Origin: Brevibacillus sp. JNUCC-41
Lineage (GTDB): Bacteria; Bacillota; Bacilli; Bacillales; DSM-1321
NCBI RefSeq assembly: GCF_014844095.1
Contig: NZ_CP062163.1
Span: forward strand, 558,001 to 622,000
Length of the DNA stretch: 64,000 nucleotides
Reading direction: 5' to 3'
Part shown: positions 37,091 to 45,968 of the stretch, one piece after another
How the letters are laid out: every line of letters starts with the position of its first letter
How positions within the stretch are numbered: the first letter of the stretch is position 1
Translations under genes and position numbers: made by a program
Notes under the pieces: generated by a model
Database searches by the model: none
Seen by the model: only the letters and a program-made list of their open reading frames with translations
What the model was told of the DNA's origin: nothing

Positions 37091-38764
37091 TTGAGTGCGA
37101 AAGAGAATGCTTTGTCCATACTGGCTCTGGGCGGAGTGAATGAAATCGGTAAAAACATGTACGTGGTTCAATATGCTAACGATCTCGTCATTATTGATTG
37201 TGGGGCTAAGTTTCCTGATGAAAGTTTATTAGGAGTCGATTTGATCATTCCCGATATTTCCTTTCTTCAGGAAAATAAGGAGAAGATCCGCGCTTTAATT
37301 GTGACTCATGGGCATGAAGACCATATTGGCGGGATCCCTTATTTCCTGAAAAAATTGAATGTACCCATTTATGCCACACGTTTAACACTTGGTTTGATTG
37401 AATTGAAATTAAAAGAACATAACCTTTTGGCTGATACGGAATTAATTCAGATCGATTCGGATTCAAGGTTGGAATTTGGGGAGATGGTTCTGGACTTTTT
37501 CAAAACGAATCATAGTATACCCGATTGCCTTGGAGTTACCATGCATACGCCTGAAGGCACGGTCGTTCATACAGGGGACTTTAAGTTTGACTTGACTCCC
37601 ATGAATGATCAGTATCCCGATATTCATAAAATGGCCAAAATCGGGAGTGAAGGTGTACTGGTTTTATTATCTGAAAGCACGAACGCTGAACGCCCGGGCT
37701 CAAGCCCCTCGGAGCATCTGGTTGGCAGCCATATTGAAGAAGCCTTCATGCAGGCAAAACGGAAAGTCATTCTTTCGACCTTCGCTTCAAATGTCAATCG
37801 CGTTCAACAAGTTGTGAACGCTGCACAGAAGACAAACCGGAAACTCGCCCTGATTGGACGAAGCATGGTGAACGTCGTATCCGTTGCCATTGAACGCGGC
37901 TACCTCGAGGTTCCTGATGGGATGCTTATCCAACCGCAAGAAGTGGATAAATATGCTCCTGAAAGGGTCGCGGTTTTATGTACAGGAAGTCAAGGAGAGC
38001 CATTTGCTGCACTTTCCCGGCTTTCCAGTTCGAATTATCGGGATATGAGTATATTGCCTGATGATACAGTGATTCTTGCCTCCACTCCAATACCCGGAAA
38101 TGAACGGGATGTTTCACGCATCATCGACAACCTGTTTCAACTTGGTGCCAAAGTCATTTACGGTTCTGGGACTGTAACGGGCATGCATGTTTCCGGACAT
38201 GCCTATCAGGAAGAATTAAAGCTCATGCTTACACTGATGAAACCCAAGTATTTCATACCGATTCACGGTGAGTATCGGATGTTGCACCAGCATCGATTGC
38301 TAGCTGAGTCTGTCGGGGTGGAGAAGGAGCATACTTTCATCATCAATAACGGCGATGTGGTGGATATTGAAAACTCCGTTGCCCGTCAAACGAGAAAGGT
38401 CGCTGCAGGCAATACCTTTGTTGATGGTGTTGGCGTCGGTGATGTTGGAGAAATCGTTCTGCGGGACCGTAAGCAGCTTTCCGAAGATGGAATGCTCGTG
38501 ATCGTCATCACACTAAGCAAGACGGAAAGAAAAATAGTATCAGGACCCGATACCATTTCCCGGGGATTTGTTTATGTTCAAAATTCCGAAGATCTCCTTA
38601 GGCATGTGAACCGTCTTGTCACGAAAACGGTCAATGACTTACAAAGTGAAAAAATATACCGCTGGAACGTCATTAAACAAACCATAAAGAAGGAACTGGG
38701 GCAATACCTCTTTACTCAAACTAAGAAAAAACCAATGATCCTTCCGATCATCATTGAGGTTTAG
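37091..38764 (+). CDS. ribonuclease J family protein
   Basis: 557 residues, the length of RNase J. The beta-lactamase part has the metal motif THGHEDHIGG (His73, His75, Asp77, His78) and an HTGDFKFD block. The beta-CASP part has STFASNVNRVQQV and the GRSMVNVV segment, and a C-terminal domain ends MILPIIIEV. RNase J is a 5'-3' exo- and endoribonuclease in mRNA turnover and rRNA maturation. B. subtilis has two (J1 and J2); this one is nearer J1 in length and ending, but the context is not that of rnjA (no ykzG or rpoY neighbour), so it may be an extra paralogue. TTG start behind GGGAGGT. Confidence 0.9.
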   Translation: MSAKENALSILALGGVNEIGKNMYVVQYANDLVIIDCGAKFPDESLLGVDLIIPDISFLQENKEKIRALIVTHGHEDHIGGIPYFLKKLNVPIYATRLTLGLIELKLKEHNLLADTELIQIDSDSRLEFGEMVLDFFKTNHSIPDCLGVTMHTPEGTVVHTGDFKFDLTPMNDQYPDIHKMAKIGSEGVLVLLSESTNAERPGSSPSEHLVGSHIEEAFMQAKRKVILSTFASNVNRVQQVVNAAQKTNRKLALIGRSMVNVVSVAIERGYLEVPDGMLIQPQEVDKYAPERVAVLCTGSQGEPFAALSRLSSSNYRDMSILPDDTVILASTPIPGNERDVSRIIDNLFQLGAKVIYGSGTVTGMHVSGHAYQEELKLMLTLMKPKYFIPIHGEYRMLHQHRLLAESVGVEKEHTFIINNGDVVDIENSVARQTRKVAAGNTFVDGVGVGDVGEIVLRDRKQLSEDGMLVIVITLSKTERKIVSGPDTISRGFVYVQNSEDLLRHVNRLVTKTVNDLQSEKIYRWNVIKQTIKKELGQYLFTQTKKKPMILPIIIEV

Positions 38765-38775
38765 CGCCAAATCAC

Positions 38776-38806
38776 AAAAAGGAACTCGACTCGAGTTCCT
38801 TTTTTC
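38776..38806. terminator. bidirectional terminator between RNase J and the permease
   Basis: AAAAAGGAACTCGA and its complement TCGAGTTCCTTTTTT form a near-perfect palindrome between two convergent genes, with A and T tracts on both sides. Confidence 0.9.
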
Positions 38807-40223
38807 AATCAAGCCCTGATTTACTTGCTTTTGCGGCCATCGCCTTGTTCTTATTCCAAACCTTGAACTTCATGAAAACGGCGGCAAGACCGATGATCAC
38901 GATGAATAAAAGGCTGATGAAGAACCCTGGACGTATCTCCTTTTCAAGCAGGGTGCCACTTATGGCGGCCAAAATTAAAAGAAGTCCGAAAACGGCCGTA
39001 ATCTTACTCCAAATCTTATTTTCCAAGATTTTAAAAGAAGAGAGAATGATGAATGCCCAGTTATACAAAAGTAATATCCCAGCTGATGTTGTAATATATT
39101 CATAAATCTTGCCTGGCAGGAGCAAGGCAGTGATGATTGATCCTAAAAGTCCCAAGGCCCCAAGACCGAGTGAGGGCAGTGGAAGGTCCTTGAATTTCTT
39201 GATTTTTTGCATGAATAATGCGGGTGCATTCCCATCATCGGAGAGGGTTACCAATAGATTGGTTACACCAAATAGTGAAGCGGTCATCGTCGAGAAACCG
39301 GCAATGATGATCGCACCATTAAAAACGTGCGGGAAAAATGCCAGGTGATAACTGTCCAATGCCGAAACGAATGGGCTTTCTTTTTCACTGAATGCCCCTA
39401 TTGAAATCATGGTTACGGCTAACCCCAATGAAATCACATATATGATGGTAAGAACCAAGAGCATGATCGTCCCTGCCTTAGGCGCATCTTCCTTCTTTTT
39501 AAGCTGCATTGCCATCAGTCCAATGACCTCAATGCCGCCAAACGCATAAAAGGCATAGATAAGGGATGTCCAAAACCCTATTAGCCCTTTTGGAAATAAT
39601 TCATCGAACTTATTCGGAAATGAGGGCGGTTTCCCTCCATCAAGACCAAACCAGCCGAAAACGGCACATACTGCAATAATGATGAACATTACGATCGCTG
39701 CCGTCTTAATTATCGCAAGTATGTTTTCCACTCTGTCGAACCCTTTTGTTCCCAGCAATACCACCACGATCGAAACAATGGCAAAACCGGATGCAAATAA
39801 CCACAGCGGGACCTTCGGAAACCAAAATTGTGATAATAGCGAAAGCGCAGTAAGCTGGCTTCCCATGATCAATATATTGGAGGACCAATAATTCCAGCCA
39901 CAGCTAAAGCCAGCCCATCGTCCAAATGCTTTATTGGCATAATAACAAAAAGAGCCCTCTTGAGGATCGGCAGCCGTCATCTTAGCTAGCAGATTATAAA
40001 CGATGTAAGTACCTAGTGCAGCCAAAACAAATGAAAATACAATGGATGGCCCAGTCGTTTTAATCCCTATGGCCGAACCGAGGAAATACCCTGTCCCGAT
40101 TGTACAGCCAACACCGACCAATGATAACTGCCACCATATCATATCGCCTTGTTGTTCACCGGATGCTGCTGAATTTTGAGCAGTCTTCCCTTTAGCTGAA
40201 CGGCAATTGGCTTTTGTTGTCAT
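38805..40223 (-). CDS. APC-superfamily amino acid permease
   Basis: 472 residues with 12 predicted membrane helices. The helix-1 break is GVGCTIGTGYFLGSAIG, followed by FCYYANKAFGRWAGFSCGWNYW and the helix-6 block IYAFYAFGGIEVIGLMAMQ. It moves an amino acid or polyamine by cation symport or exchange, and the substrate is not clear. The ATG at 40223 has an AGGGGG ribosome binding site; an earlier ATG at 40244 is upstream of it. It is monocistronic and convergent with RNase J. Confidence 0.88.
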   Translation of the reverse strand: MTTKANCRSAKGKTAQNSAASGEQQGDMIWWQLSLVGVGCTIGTGYFLGSAIGIKTTGPSIVFSFVLAALGTYIVYNLLAKMTAADPQEGSFCYYANKAFGRWAGFSCGWNYWSSNILIMGSQLTALSLLSQFWFPKVPLWLFASGFAIVSIVVVLLGTKGFDRVENILAIIKTAAIVMFIIIAVCAVFGWFGLDGGKPPSFPNKFDELFPKGLIGFWTSLIYAFYAFGGIEVIGLMAMQLKKKEDAPKAGTIMLLVLTIIYVISLGLAVTMISIGAFSEKESPFVSALDSYHLAFFPHVFNGAIIIAGFSTMTASLFGVTNLLVTLSDDGNAPALFMQKIKKFKDLPLPSLGLGALGLLGSIITALLLPGKIYEYITTSAGILLLYNWAFIILSSFKILENKIWSKITAVFGLLLILAAISGTLLEKEIRPGFFISLLFIVIIGLAAVFMKFKVWNKNKAMAAKASKSGLD

Positions 40224-40433
40224 AACATTACCCCCTTCCATCATTCATAGTGTTGATAATGCCACAATGAATTATGTAAGGAAGAAATTTACCAAATGGT
40301 AAATCAAGTATTCGAATAAGAATTGAAGTGCTATGTAATAAGCACTGTGATACGACGGCTAAAATGCCTTGATAAGCGCCGATAAAGATAATCCAGGGAT
40401 GATGGAAATAGCCATTAAGCTTTTTTTCATTTA

Positions 40434-40510
40434 GGCTCTTTTCGTAAAGATTGTTGTTTTGAGGTTGATTGGAGCGCAAGTGCGAGACTCCTGCGTATGC
40501 GAAAACAGCC
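40434..40510. mobile_element. MITE copy G, 77-bp internal deletion derivative
   Basis: Keeps both outer ends (GGCTCTTTTCGTAAAGATTG and ATGCGAAAACAGCC) and a perfect TTCATTTA duplication (40426-40433 and 40511-40518). About 140 bp of the interior, including most of the core repeat after CGAGACTCCTGCG, is missing. Confidence 0.87.
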
Positions 40511-40581
40511 TTCATTTAAAAACCTGCGAAATCCAATGCAGCTACAAAAGATAAAATCATCCAGCTATAAATGAAAAGTAC

Positions 40582-40611
40582 AAAAAAGCCGTGGGAAAGC
40601 CCGGCTTTTTC
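40582..40611 (-). terminator. terminator of the MFS gene at 40627
   Basis: On the minus strand AAAAAGCCG pairs with CGGCTTTTTT. Confidence 0.8.
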
Positions 40612-40626
40612 GGGAATCTCTATTGA

Positions 40627-41862
40627 TTAGGAGGCAGCAGCTTCTTTTTTGTCTGAACTAATGAATTTCCAAACAATCAAGACGATTCCTATACCTATGA
40701 TCCCTGTAATGATATAACTCAAATTGAGATGATTTTTCATGACAAGGGACATGACCGGAGGGCCTGCCGCAACTCCGATGAACCTAGATGACATGTAGAA
40801 GGAAGTTATCGTCCCACGCTGTTCCTTTTTTATATTTTGAGTGATGATTGCGTCAAGTGTCGGTAATAACGCACCAATTGCTATGCCCGCCAAACTTGTT
40901 ACGAGTAATAAAAGGAAAACTTTATTTTTTGTAAAACCGACAAATACAAGGCTGATTGAAAGGACAATCAGACTAATCATGATGATCTTTTTCATGATTG
41001 GCAATTCGCCCTTGATTTTCTTCCCGGCAACATAAGAAGACACACAAAGGAAAAATAGCGGGATCGCTATCACTAAACCTTTTTTGATTCCATGCAAATC
41101 ATGGATTTTTTCCAGATTATCAGACAAAAAGAAAAGAACACCGAATAAAACCAACATGACAAATACACCAATCAGGAAAACTGTATATAACCATTTTCCT
41201 TCCTGTTTGAATATTTTTTTCGTATCATGCCAAAATTCATTGAATTTCTTCGGATCATCCTTTTCCTTTGGTACCTTTATAAAGAAAAAGACCAAGACAA
41301 TAGATATTAAACTGAAGAATGAAATCGAGAAGAATGGTAAAAACCAGATAAATGCAGCAAACAGGGAACCCAATATTGGACTAAGCACTTTCCCAAATGT
41401 ATTCGAGGTTTCTATGATACCCAGACAAGCGCTCGTTTTTTCATCATCATCTTTGTATAAATCCCCCACAAGAGGCAAAATGATGGGCGAGGCACCAGAC
41501 GCCCCAATCCCCTGCAATACCCTCCCAATGATGATCCATGTATAGGGATTTTCCATTTTCCATGATGCATAACCTGCGACCAAGCCACCAATGAGGGCTA
41601 GGATCAGACTTGGCAGGATCACCATCTTCCGTCCGAATCGATCTGATAAATAACCTGCTATGGGAATTAAAAAAATGGATGCAACGGAATAGCTTGTTAT
41701 CACCATGCTTGATTGAAATGAAGATATCCCCACCTTATCCTCGAAAATTGGCAAAACCGGAATAAGCATTGAATTTCCAAGCGTCATCACCAATGGAATC
41801 GATGCCATACTGATCAAGCACCACACGCTTACATCTTTATTTTGCTTCTCATGACCCTCCAT
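40627..41862 (-). CDS. DHA1-family MFS multidrug efflux pump
   Basis: 411 residues with 12 predicted helices. The loop 2-3 motif GYLSDRFGRKMV and the helix-5 drug-antiporter motif (GIIETSNTFGKVLSPILGS) support drug:proton antiport. I use the ATG at 41862 behind GAGGAGTGTAAGT; the longer frame to 41877 starts at an ATG that overlaps this ribosome binding site. No regulator is adjacent. The substrate is unknown. Confidence 0.87.
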   Translation of the reverse strand: MEGHEKQNKDVSVWCLISMASIPLVMTLGNSMLIPVLPIFEDKVGISSFQSSMVITSYSVASIFLIPIAGYLSDRFGRKMVILPSLILALIGGLVAGYASWKMENPYTWIIIGRVLQGIGASGASPIILPLVGDLYKDDDEKTSACLGIIETSNTFGKVLSPILGSLFAAFIWFLPFFSISFFSLISIVLVFFFIKVPKEKDDPKKFNEFWHDTKKIFKQEGKWLYTVFLIGVFVMLVLFGVLFFLSDNLEKIHDLHGIKKGLVIAIPLFFLCVSSYVAGKKIKGELPIMKKIIMISLIVLSISLVFVGFTKNKVFLLLLVTSLAGIAIGALLPTLDAIITQNIKKEQRGTITSFYMSSRFIGVAAGPPVMSLVMKNHLNLSYIITGIIGIGIVLIVWKFISSDKKEAAAS

Positions 41863-42033
41863 ACTTACACTCCTCATCCATTATAAAAGCAACTAATTGC
41901 ATAAAAGGTAACCATTCGTGAAATCAATATGTGTTTTGCATCATTTTTTAGATGTCTTAAATTATTATGTTATAGCTTTGAAAGATTTATTCAGTAGCGC
42001 ATTAACCAAAATTACCCCTTTTGACCTTTAAAA

Positions 42034-42073
42034 CAAAAAAACCATTCTGTATAACAATGGGTTTCTCTTTTTT
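42034..42073. terminator. orphan hairpin
   Basis: AAACCATT pairs with AATGGGTTT around a 10-nt loop. The minus strand gives a T run, and the plus strand a weaker CTCTTTTTT tail. No gene ends here; the 344-bp gap 41863-42206 otherwise holds only the two divergent promoters. Confidence 0.45.
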
Positions 42074-42206
42074 ACAATGACTAGGTAAGCGCAAACCGGA
42101 CCACGATTCACCATATCCACTCTAAAAGGGCTAAAAAAGTGGTACAAGTCCAATTGTTTGAATACATTCAAATAAGCGAAGATGTATTAAACGATGAGGT
42201 GATGAA

Positions 42207-42833
42207 TTGGGCGTTTTTTTCAGCTATATATTATTAGGTTTATCACTGGCGGCTCCTATCGGTCCCATAAACGCTGCTCAATTGGACAAAGGAATCAAGA
42301 AGGGTTTTTGGCATGCCTGGATTTTTGGCTGGGGTGCCATTTTAGCAGATCTTGTTTTTATAGCCCTCGTCTTTTTCGGTGTCGTCCACTTTTTGGACAA
42401 CTCCTTCATGAAGACATTTTTATGGCTTTTTGGATTTTTCGTCCTGACCTATACCGGGATCGAAAGTCTGCTAAGTGCAGGCAAGATTGAAGTGAATGCA
42501 CGAAAAGCGAAAGACTCCCTTTTTTCTTCATTTCTGACAGGCTTCATCATGTCCCTTTCGAATCCTTTATCCATTTTGTTTTGGCTGGGCATTTATGGAT
42601 CCATTCTCGCAAACTCCGCATCAAAATATGATATGGATCAACTACTTTTATACAGCTCAGGGATCCTAGTCGGCCTCTTAACCTGGGATTTCGCAATGGC
42701 CATCATCGCCAGCACCTTCAGACGCTTATTATCCAAACCCCTACTAATGGGCATCTCGATCGTTTCGGGTATATCCCTTATAGGGATTGGCATTTACTTT
42801 GCCATCCAAGCAGCCAAGGTTTTATTTACATAA
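42207..42833 (+). CDS. LysE family exporter
   Basis: 208 residues with six hydrophobic segments. The LysE N-terminal motif is GLSLAAPIGPINAAQLDKGI and a conserved SLSNPLSILFWLGIYGS block is present. It probably exports an amino acid. It starts at TTG behind GAGGTGATGAA. A perfect terminator follows. It differs clearly from the LysE-type gene at 2039, so the two are separate members. Confidence 0.88.
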   Translation: MGVFFSYILLGLSLAAPIGPINAAQLDKGIKKGFWHAWIFGWGAILADLVFIALVFFGVVHFLDNSFMKTFLWLFGFFVLTYTGIESLLSAGKIEVNARKAKDSLFSSFLTGFIMSLSNPLSILFWLGIYGSILANSASKYDMDQLLLYSSGILVGLLTWDFAMAIIASTFRRLLSKPLLMGISIVSGISLIGIGIYFAIQAAKVLFT

Positions 42834-42854
42834 GCATTTACTGGGTGAGTTCGT

Positions 42855-42895
42855 ATAGAAAAAGACAGCCGATTTATTCGGCTGTCTTTTTCTAT
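42855..42895. terminator. perfect symmetric terminator
   Basis: TATAGAAAAAGACAGCCGA and its exact complement surround a TTTAT loop. It acts after the LysE gene and may also serve thrZ transcripts from the other strand. Confidence 0.92.
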
Positions 42896-42912
42896 ACAAA
42901 CCTAACTTAAGG

Positions 42913-43100
42913 ACATTTACTCATGAACTTTGTGCATTTACTCGTAAGTTCCGCGCATTTACTCGTGAGTTCCGCGCATTTACTCGTGAGTTTTGCGCAT
43001 TTACTCGTGAATTTCGCGCATTTACTCGTGAGTTCCGTGCATTTACTCGTGAGTTTCGCGCATTTACTCGTGAATTTCGCGCATTTACTCGTGAGTTTCG
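42913..43100. repeat. nine tandem copies of a 21-bp unit
   Basis: The unit GCATTTACTCGTGAGTTYCGC is repeated nine times without a gap; the first copy is the most divergent and the last is one base short. The period is a multiple of three, so ORFs cross it with a 7-residue repeat (HLLVSFA), but no ribosome binding site or family supports a protein. It lies directly after the stop of thrZ. Confidence 0.9.
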
Positions 43101-43119
43101 GATTACGCTGCTTTTTTTG

Positions 43120-45039
43120 TTAGATGCTGCGTTCTTTTATTTGCTGGACCATTTTCTTGATGAACGTTTCTATTGCGACATTTTCAACTTCTTGTTCCCC
43201 GTATTTCCGGACATTCACTTCATTTTCTTTCTCTTCTTTATCTCCGAGAACCAGCATATATGGGATTTTCCCCATCTGCGCTTCCCTGACTTTATACCCG
43301 AGCTTTTCATTCCGATCATCAATTTTCACTCTTATGCCCAGATTCTTCAGTTCTTTTTGAACCTTTAAACAATAATCCAAATGAACTTGTGAGACGGGGA
43401 TGATCTGTACTTGCACCGGGGCGAGCCATACTGGAAAAGCACCGGCAAAGTGTTCTATCAGGATTCCGAAAAAGCGATCGATCGATCCAAAAATGGCACG
43501 ATGAATGACGACCGGACGAACTTTTTCATTATTTTCATCGATGTAAGTCAGATCAAATTTGTCGGGCATTTGAAAATCAAGTTGGATTGTTGCACATTGA
43601 TGGCTTCGTTTTAATGCATCTTTAATATGAAAATCAATTTTCGGTCCATAAAATGCCCCGTCCCCTTCATTTACTTGATAATGTATCCCGATGCTTTCCA
43701 GAACATTTTTCAAGGCTGTTTCAGAAGCTTCCCAAAGGGAATCATCACCCATTGAATCCTCTGGACGCGTCGAAAGCTCAACGGAATACTCGAATCCAAA
43801 AGTGCGGTACACCTTATCGATCAGATGAAACACTTGTTTAATTTCACTTTCGATTTGATCCTGCCGAACATAGATGTGGGCATCATCCTGACAAAATGTA
43901 CGGACACGCAGCATCCCGTTCAATGCCCCGCTATATTCATGACGGTGGACTTGACCGAATTCGGCCATTCGAATGGGTAAATCCCTGTAAGAATAAAGAC
44001 TGTTTTTAAAAATGAGCATATGCCCCGGACAGTTCATTGGCTTCATCGCGAATTTTGTTTGATCCACCTCAGTGAAGTACATATTCTCATGGTAATGATC
44101 CCAGTGACCCGATTGTTCCCATAACCGCTGGTTCATCATGAAAGGAGTCCGAACTTCGTCGTAATCAGCTTCAGTCTGAAGCTCCCGCGAAAATTTCTCC
44201 AATTCATTTCTAACGATTTGCCCTTTCGGTAAATAAAACGGCATTCCAGGGGCTTCTTCCGAAAACATGAATAGCTCCAACTGCTTTCCTAATTTACGGT
44301 GATCGCGTTTGGCCGCTTCTTCCAGGAATTCAAAGTGTTCCTGTAGATCCTTTTTCTTTCGGAATGCCACGCCATACACCCTTTGAAGAACTTCATTTTG
44401 ATTGTCTCCCCGCCAATAGGCACCAGATACATGAGTCAATTTGAACGATTTTACAAATGATGTGGATGGAAGGTGCGGTCCTCTGCAAAGATCGACGAAT
44501 TCCCCCTGTTGATAGATCGTTAATTTTTCACCATTAGGGATGCTCTTTGCAATATCCAACTTGAATGACTCCCCTCTGCCCTCGAATAACTTCACAGCTT
44601 CTTCATAAGTCACTTCGACCCTTTTTATTTCTAGATTTTCACTTATGATTTGTTCCATCTCTTTTTCAATAGCTTGTAGATCTTCTGGGCTCAAAGGATG
44701 GTCTAACTTAAAATCATAGTAAAAACCATCTTCCACGACTGGCCCCATTCCTAATTCCACATCTCGGTACAATCTTTTCACTGCCTGTGCCAAAACATGC
44801 GCCGCTGTATGTCGTAATACTTGTAATCCTTCTTCCGAATCCAGAGTCAAGATCGACAGTTCGGCATCCTCATTCAGCTTGTGACATAGATCAACCAGTT
44901 GCTTGTCCAGTGTTCCTGCCACTGCCTTTTTCCTTAAACTTGAGCTGATGGACCCTGCCACGCCTTCCACTGTCATCCCAAGCGGATATTCCTTTTGCTG
45001 CCCATCCGGGAATTGAACTTTAATCATTTTTTCACCCAT
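43120..45039 (-). CDS. thrZ: threonyl-tRNA synthetase, ThrZ type
   Basis: Charges tRNA-Thr with threonine. About 639 residues: a TGS domain (IKVQFPDGQQKEYPLG), the editing/SAD domain with HTAAHVLAQAVKRLY (His) and the class II core with MNCPGHM (zinc Cys) and FCQDDAHIY, then the anticodon-binding domain ending in a QQIKERSI tail. I place the start at the ATG at 45039, 8 nt after AAGGGGTG. B. subtilis has thrS (one T-box) and thrZ (three tandem T-boxes), and the three leaders here point to thrZ. Confidence 0.94.
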   Translation of the reverse strand: MGEKMIKVQFPDGQQKEYPLGMTVEGVAGSISSSLRKKAVAGTLDKQLVDLCHKLNEDAELSILTLDSEEGLQVLRHTAAHVLAQAVKRLYRDVELGMGPVVEDGFYYDFKLDHPLSPEDLQAIEKEMEQIISENLEIKRVEVTYEEAVKLFEGRGESFKLDIAKSIPNGEKLTIYQQGEFVDLCRGPHLPSTSFVKSFKLTHVSGAYWRGDNQNEVLQRVYGVAFRKKKDLQEHFEFLEEAAKRDHRKLGKQLELFMFSEEAPGMPFYLPKGQIVRNELEKFSRELQTEADYDEVRTPFMMNQRLWEQSGHWDHYHENMYFTEVDQTKFAMKPMNCPGHMLIFKNSLYSYRDLPIRMAEFGQVHRHEYSGALNGMLRVRTFCQDDAHIYVRQDQIESEIKQVFHLIDKVYRTFGFEYSVELSTRPEDSMGDDSLWEASETALKNVLESIGIHYQVNEGDGAFYGPKIDFHIKDALKRSHQCATIQLDFQMPDKFDLTYIDENNEKVRPVVIHRAIFGSIDRFFGILIEHFAGAFPVWLAPVQVQIIPVSQVHLDYCLKVQKELKNLGIRVKIDDRNEKLGYKVREAQMGKIPYMLVLGDKEEKENEVNVRKYGEQEVENVAIETFIKKMVQQIKERSI

Positions 45040-45064
45040 CACATAAACACCCCTTTTTTAGTAA

Positions 45065-45300
45065 TAAAAAAACGCACTCATCCCTATGTAAGGGACGAGT
45101 GCGTTTACCCGTGGTTCCACCCAATTTCCCATAAGCAAGTAACACTCATGGCTCTGGAGCTTGTAACGCAGCTAGACGATATCAGTTACTTTTGTTCACC
45201 GATATTGCTCAAAGGCGGTAAATCAGTTTCCTAAGCCAGGAAGTTCGCAGCTAACCCTTCCCTCTCTGAAGACCGTAAAAATGATTCATGTCCTTATCAT
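45065..45300 (-). promoter_or_regulatory. T-box riboswitch leader 1 (nearest thrZ)
   Basis: Read on the minus strand it has the stem I region with AGAGAGGGAAGGGTTAGCTG, the T-box GGGTGGAACCACGGG (near 45122-45108) and a terminator of AACGCACTCGTCCCTTA paired to its complement, followed by T residues. The T-box can form the competing antiterminator when uncharged tRNA-Thr pairs with it. ACC in the TGATTTACCGCC segment may be the specifier codon. Confidence 0.92.
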
Positions 45301-45318
45301 GGCACTAATTATAATAAT

Positions 45319-45557
45319 AAAAAACGCACCCATCCCTAAGTAAGGGACGAGTGCGTTTATACCCGTGATTCCACCCAATTTCCCATAAGCAAGTAACACT
45401 CATGGCTCTGGAGCTTGTAACGCAGCTTAGACGATATCAGTTACTTTTGTTCACCGATATAGCTCAAAGGCGGTAAATCAGTTTCCTAAGCCAGGAAGTT
45501 CGCAGCTAACCCTTCCCTCTCTGAAGACCGTAAAAATGATTCATGTCCTTATCATGG
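45319..45557 (-). promoter_or_regulatory. T-box riboswitch leader 2
   Basis: A second complete leader, nearly identical to leader 1, with its own T-box and its own GC-rich terminator. An AT-rich spacer of about 16-18 bp separates the units. Confidence 0.92.
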
Positions 45558-45573
45558 CACTAATTATAATAAT

Positions 45574-45815
45574 AAAAAACGCACCCATCCCTATATAAGG
45601 GACGAGTGCGTTTATACCCGTGATTCCACCCAATTTCCCATAAGCAAGAAACACTCATGGCTCTGGAGCTTGTAACGCAGCTTAGACGATATCAGCTACT
45701 CTTGTTCACCGATATAGCTCAAAGGCGGTAAATCAGTTCCCTAAGCCAGGAAGTTCGCAGCTAACCCTTCCCTCTCTGAAGACCGTAAAAATGATTCATG
45801 TCCTTATCAATGCTT
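45574..45815 (-). promoter_or_regulatory. T-box riboswitch leader 3 (nearest the promoter)
   Basis: The third complete leader, also nearly identical. Read-through into thrZ therefore requires antitermination at three successive points, each needing uncharged tRNA-Thr. Confidence 0.92.
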
Positions 45816-45849
45816 CTAAAAATGTAAATGGATTTTTATATTGTTATAT

Positions 45850-45878
45850 ATATTACAATATATTCCCATAAGTGACAA
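45850..45878 (-). promoter_or_regulatory. thrZ promoter
   Basis: On the minus strand TTGTCA, a 17-nt spacer and TAATAT. Transcription would start near 45843, just before T-box leader 3. Confidence 0.7.
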
Positions 45879-45931
45879 CCCCAATTTTATAATTCTCAGA
45901 TTCTTGACCTGGATGAAAAATAAATCAAAAT

Positions 45932-45962
45932 GAAAAACCCGTTCGCCATGACGGGTTTTTTG
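45932..45962 (-). terminator. terminator of the membrane protein gene at 45969
   Basis: On the minus strand AAAACCCGT pairs with ACGGGTTTTT, just after the stop codon. It insulates the thrZ promoter. Confidence 0.88.
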
Positions 45963-45968
45963 ATTGAT

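Noticed and set aside
42913-43100. Possible CRISPR array
   Set aside because: The units abut without spacers and the repeat is only 21 bp; there are no cas genes.
42923-43123. 66-codon ORF with a HLLVSFA heptad repeat
   Set aside because: It is a translation of the 21-bp tandem DNA repeat, with no ribosome binding site and no family; the period simply keeps the frame open.
45065-45815. Threefold repeat of about 250 bp as an insertion sequence or MITE
   Set aside because: Each unit contains GGGTGGAACCACGGG, a terminator and stem I features in front of a tRNA synthetase gene, so these are T-box leaders.
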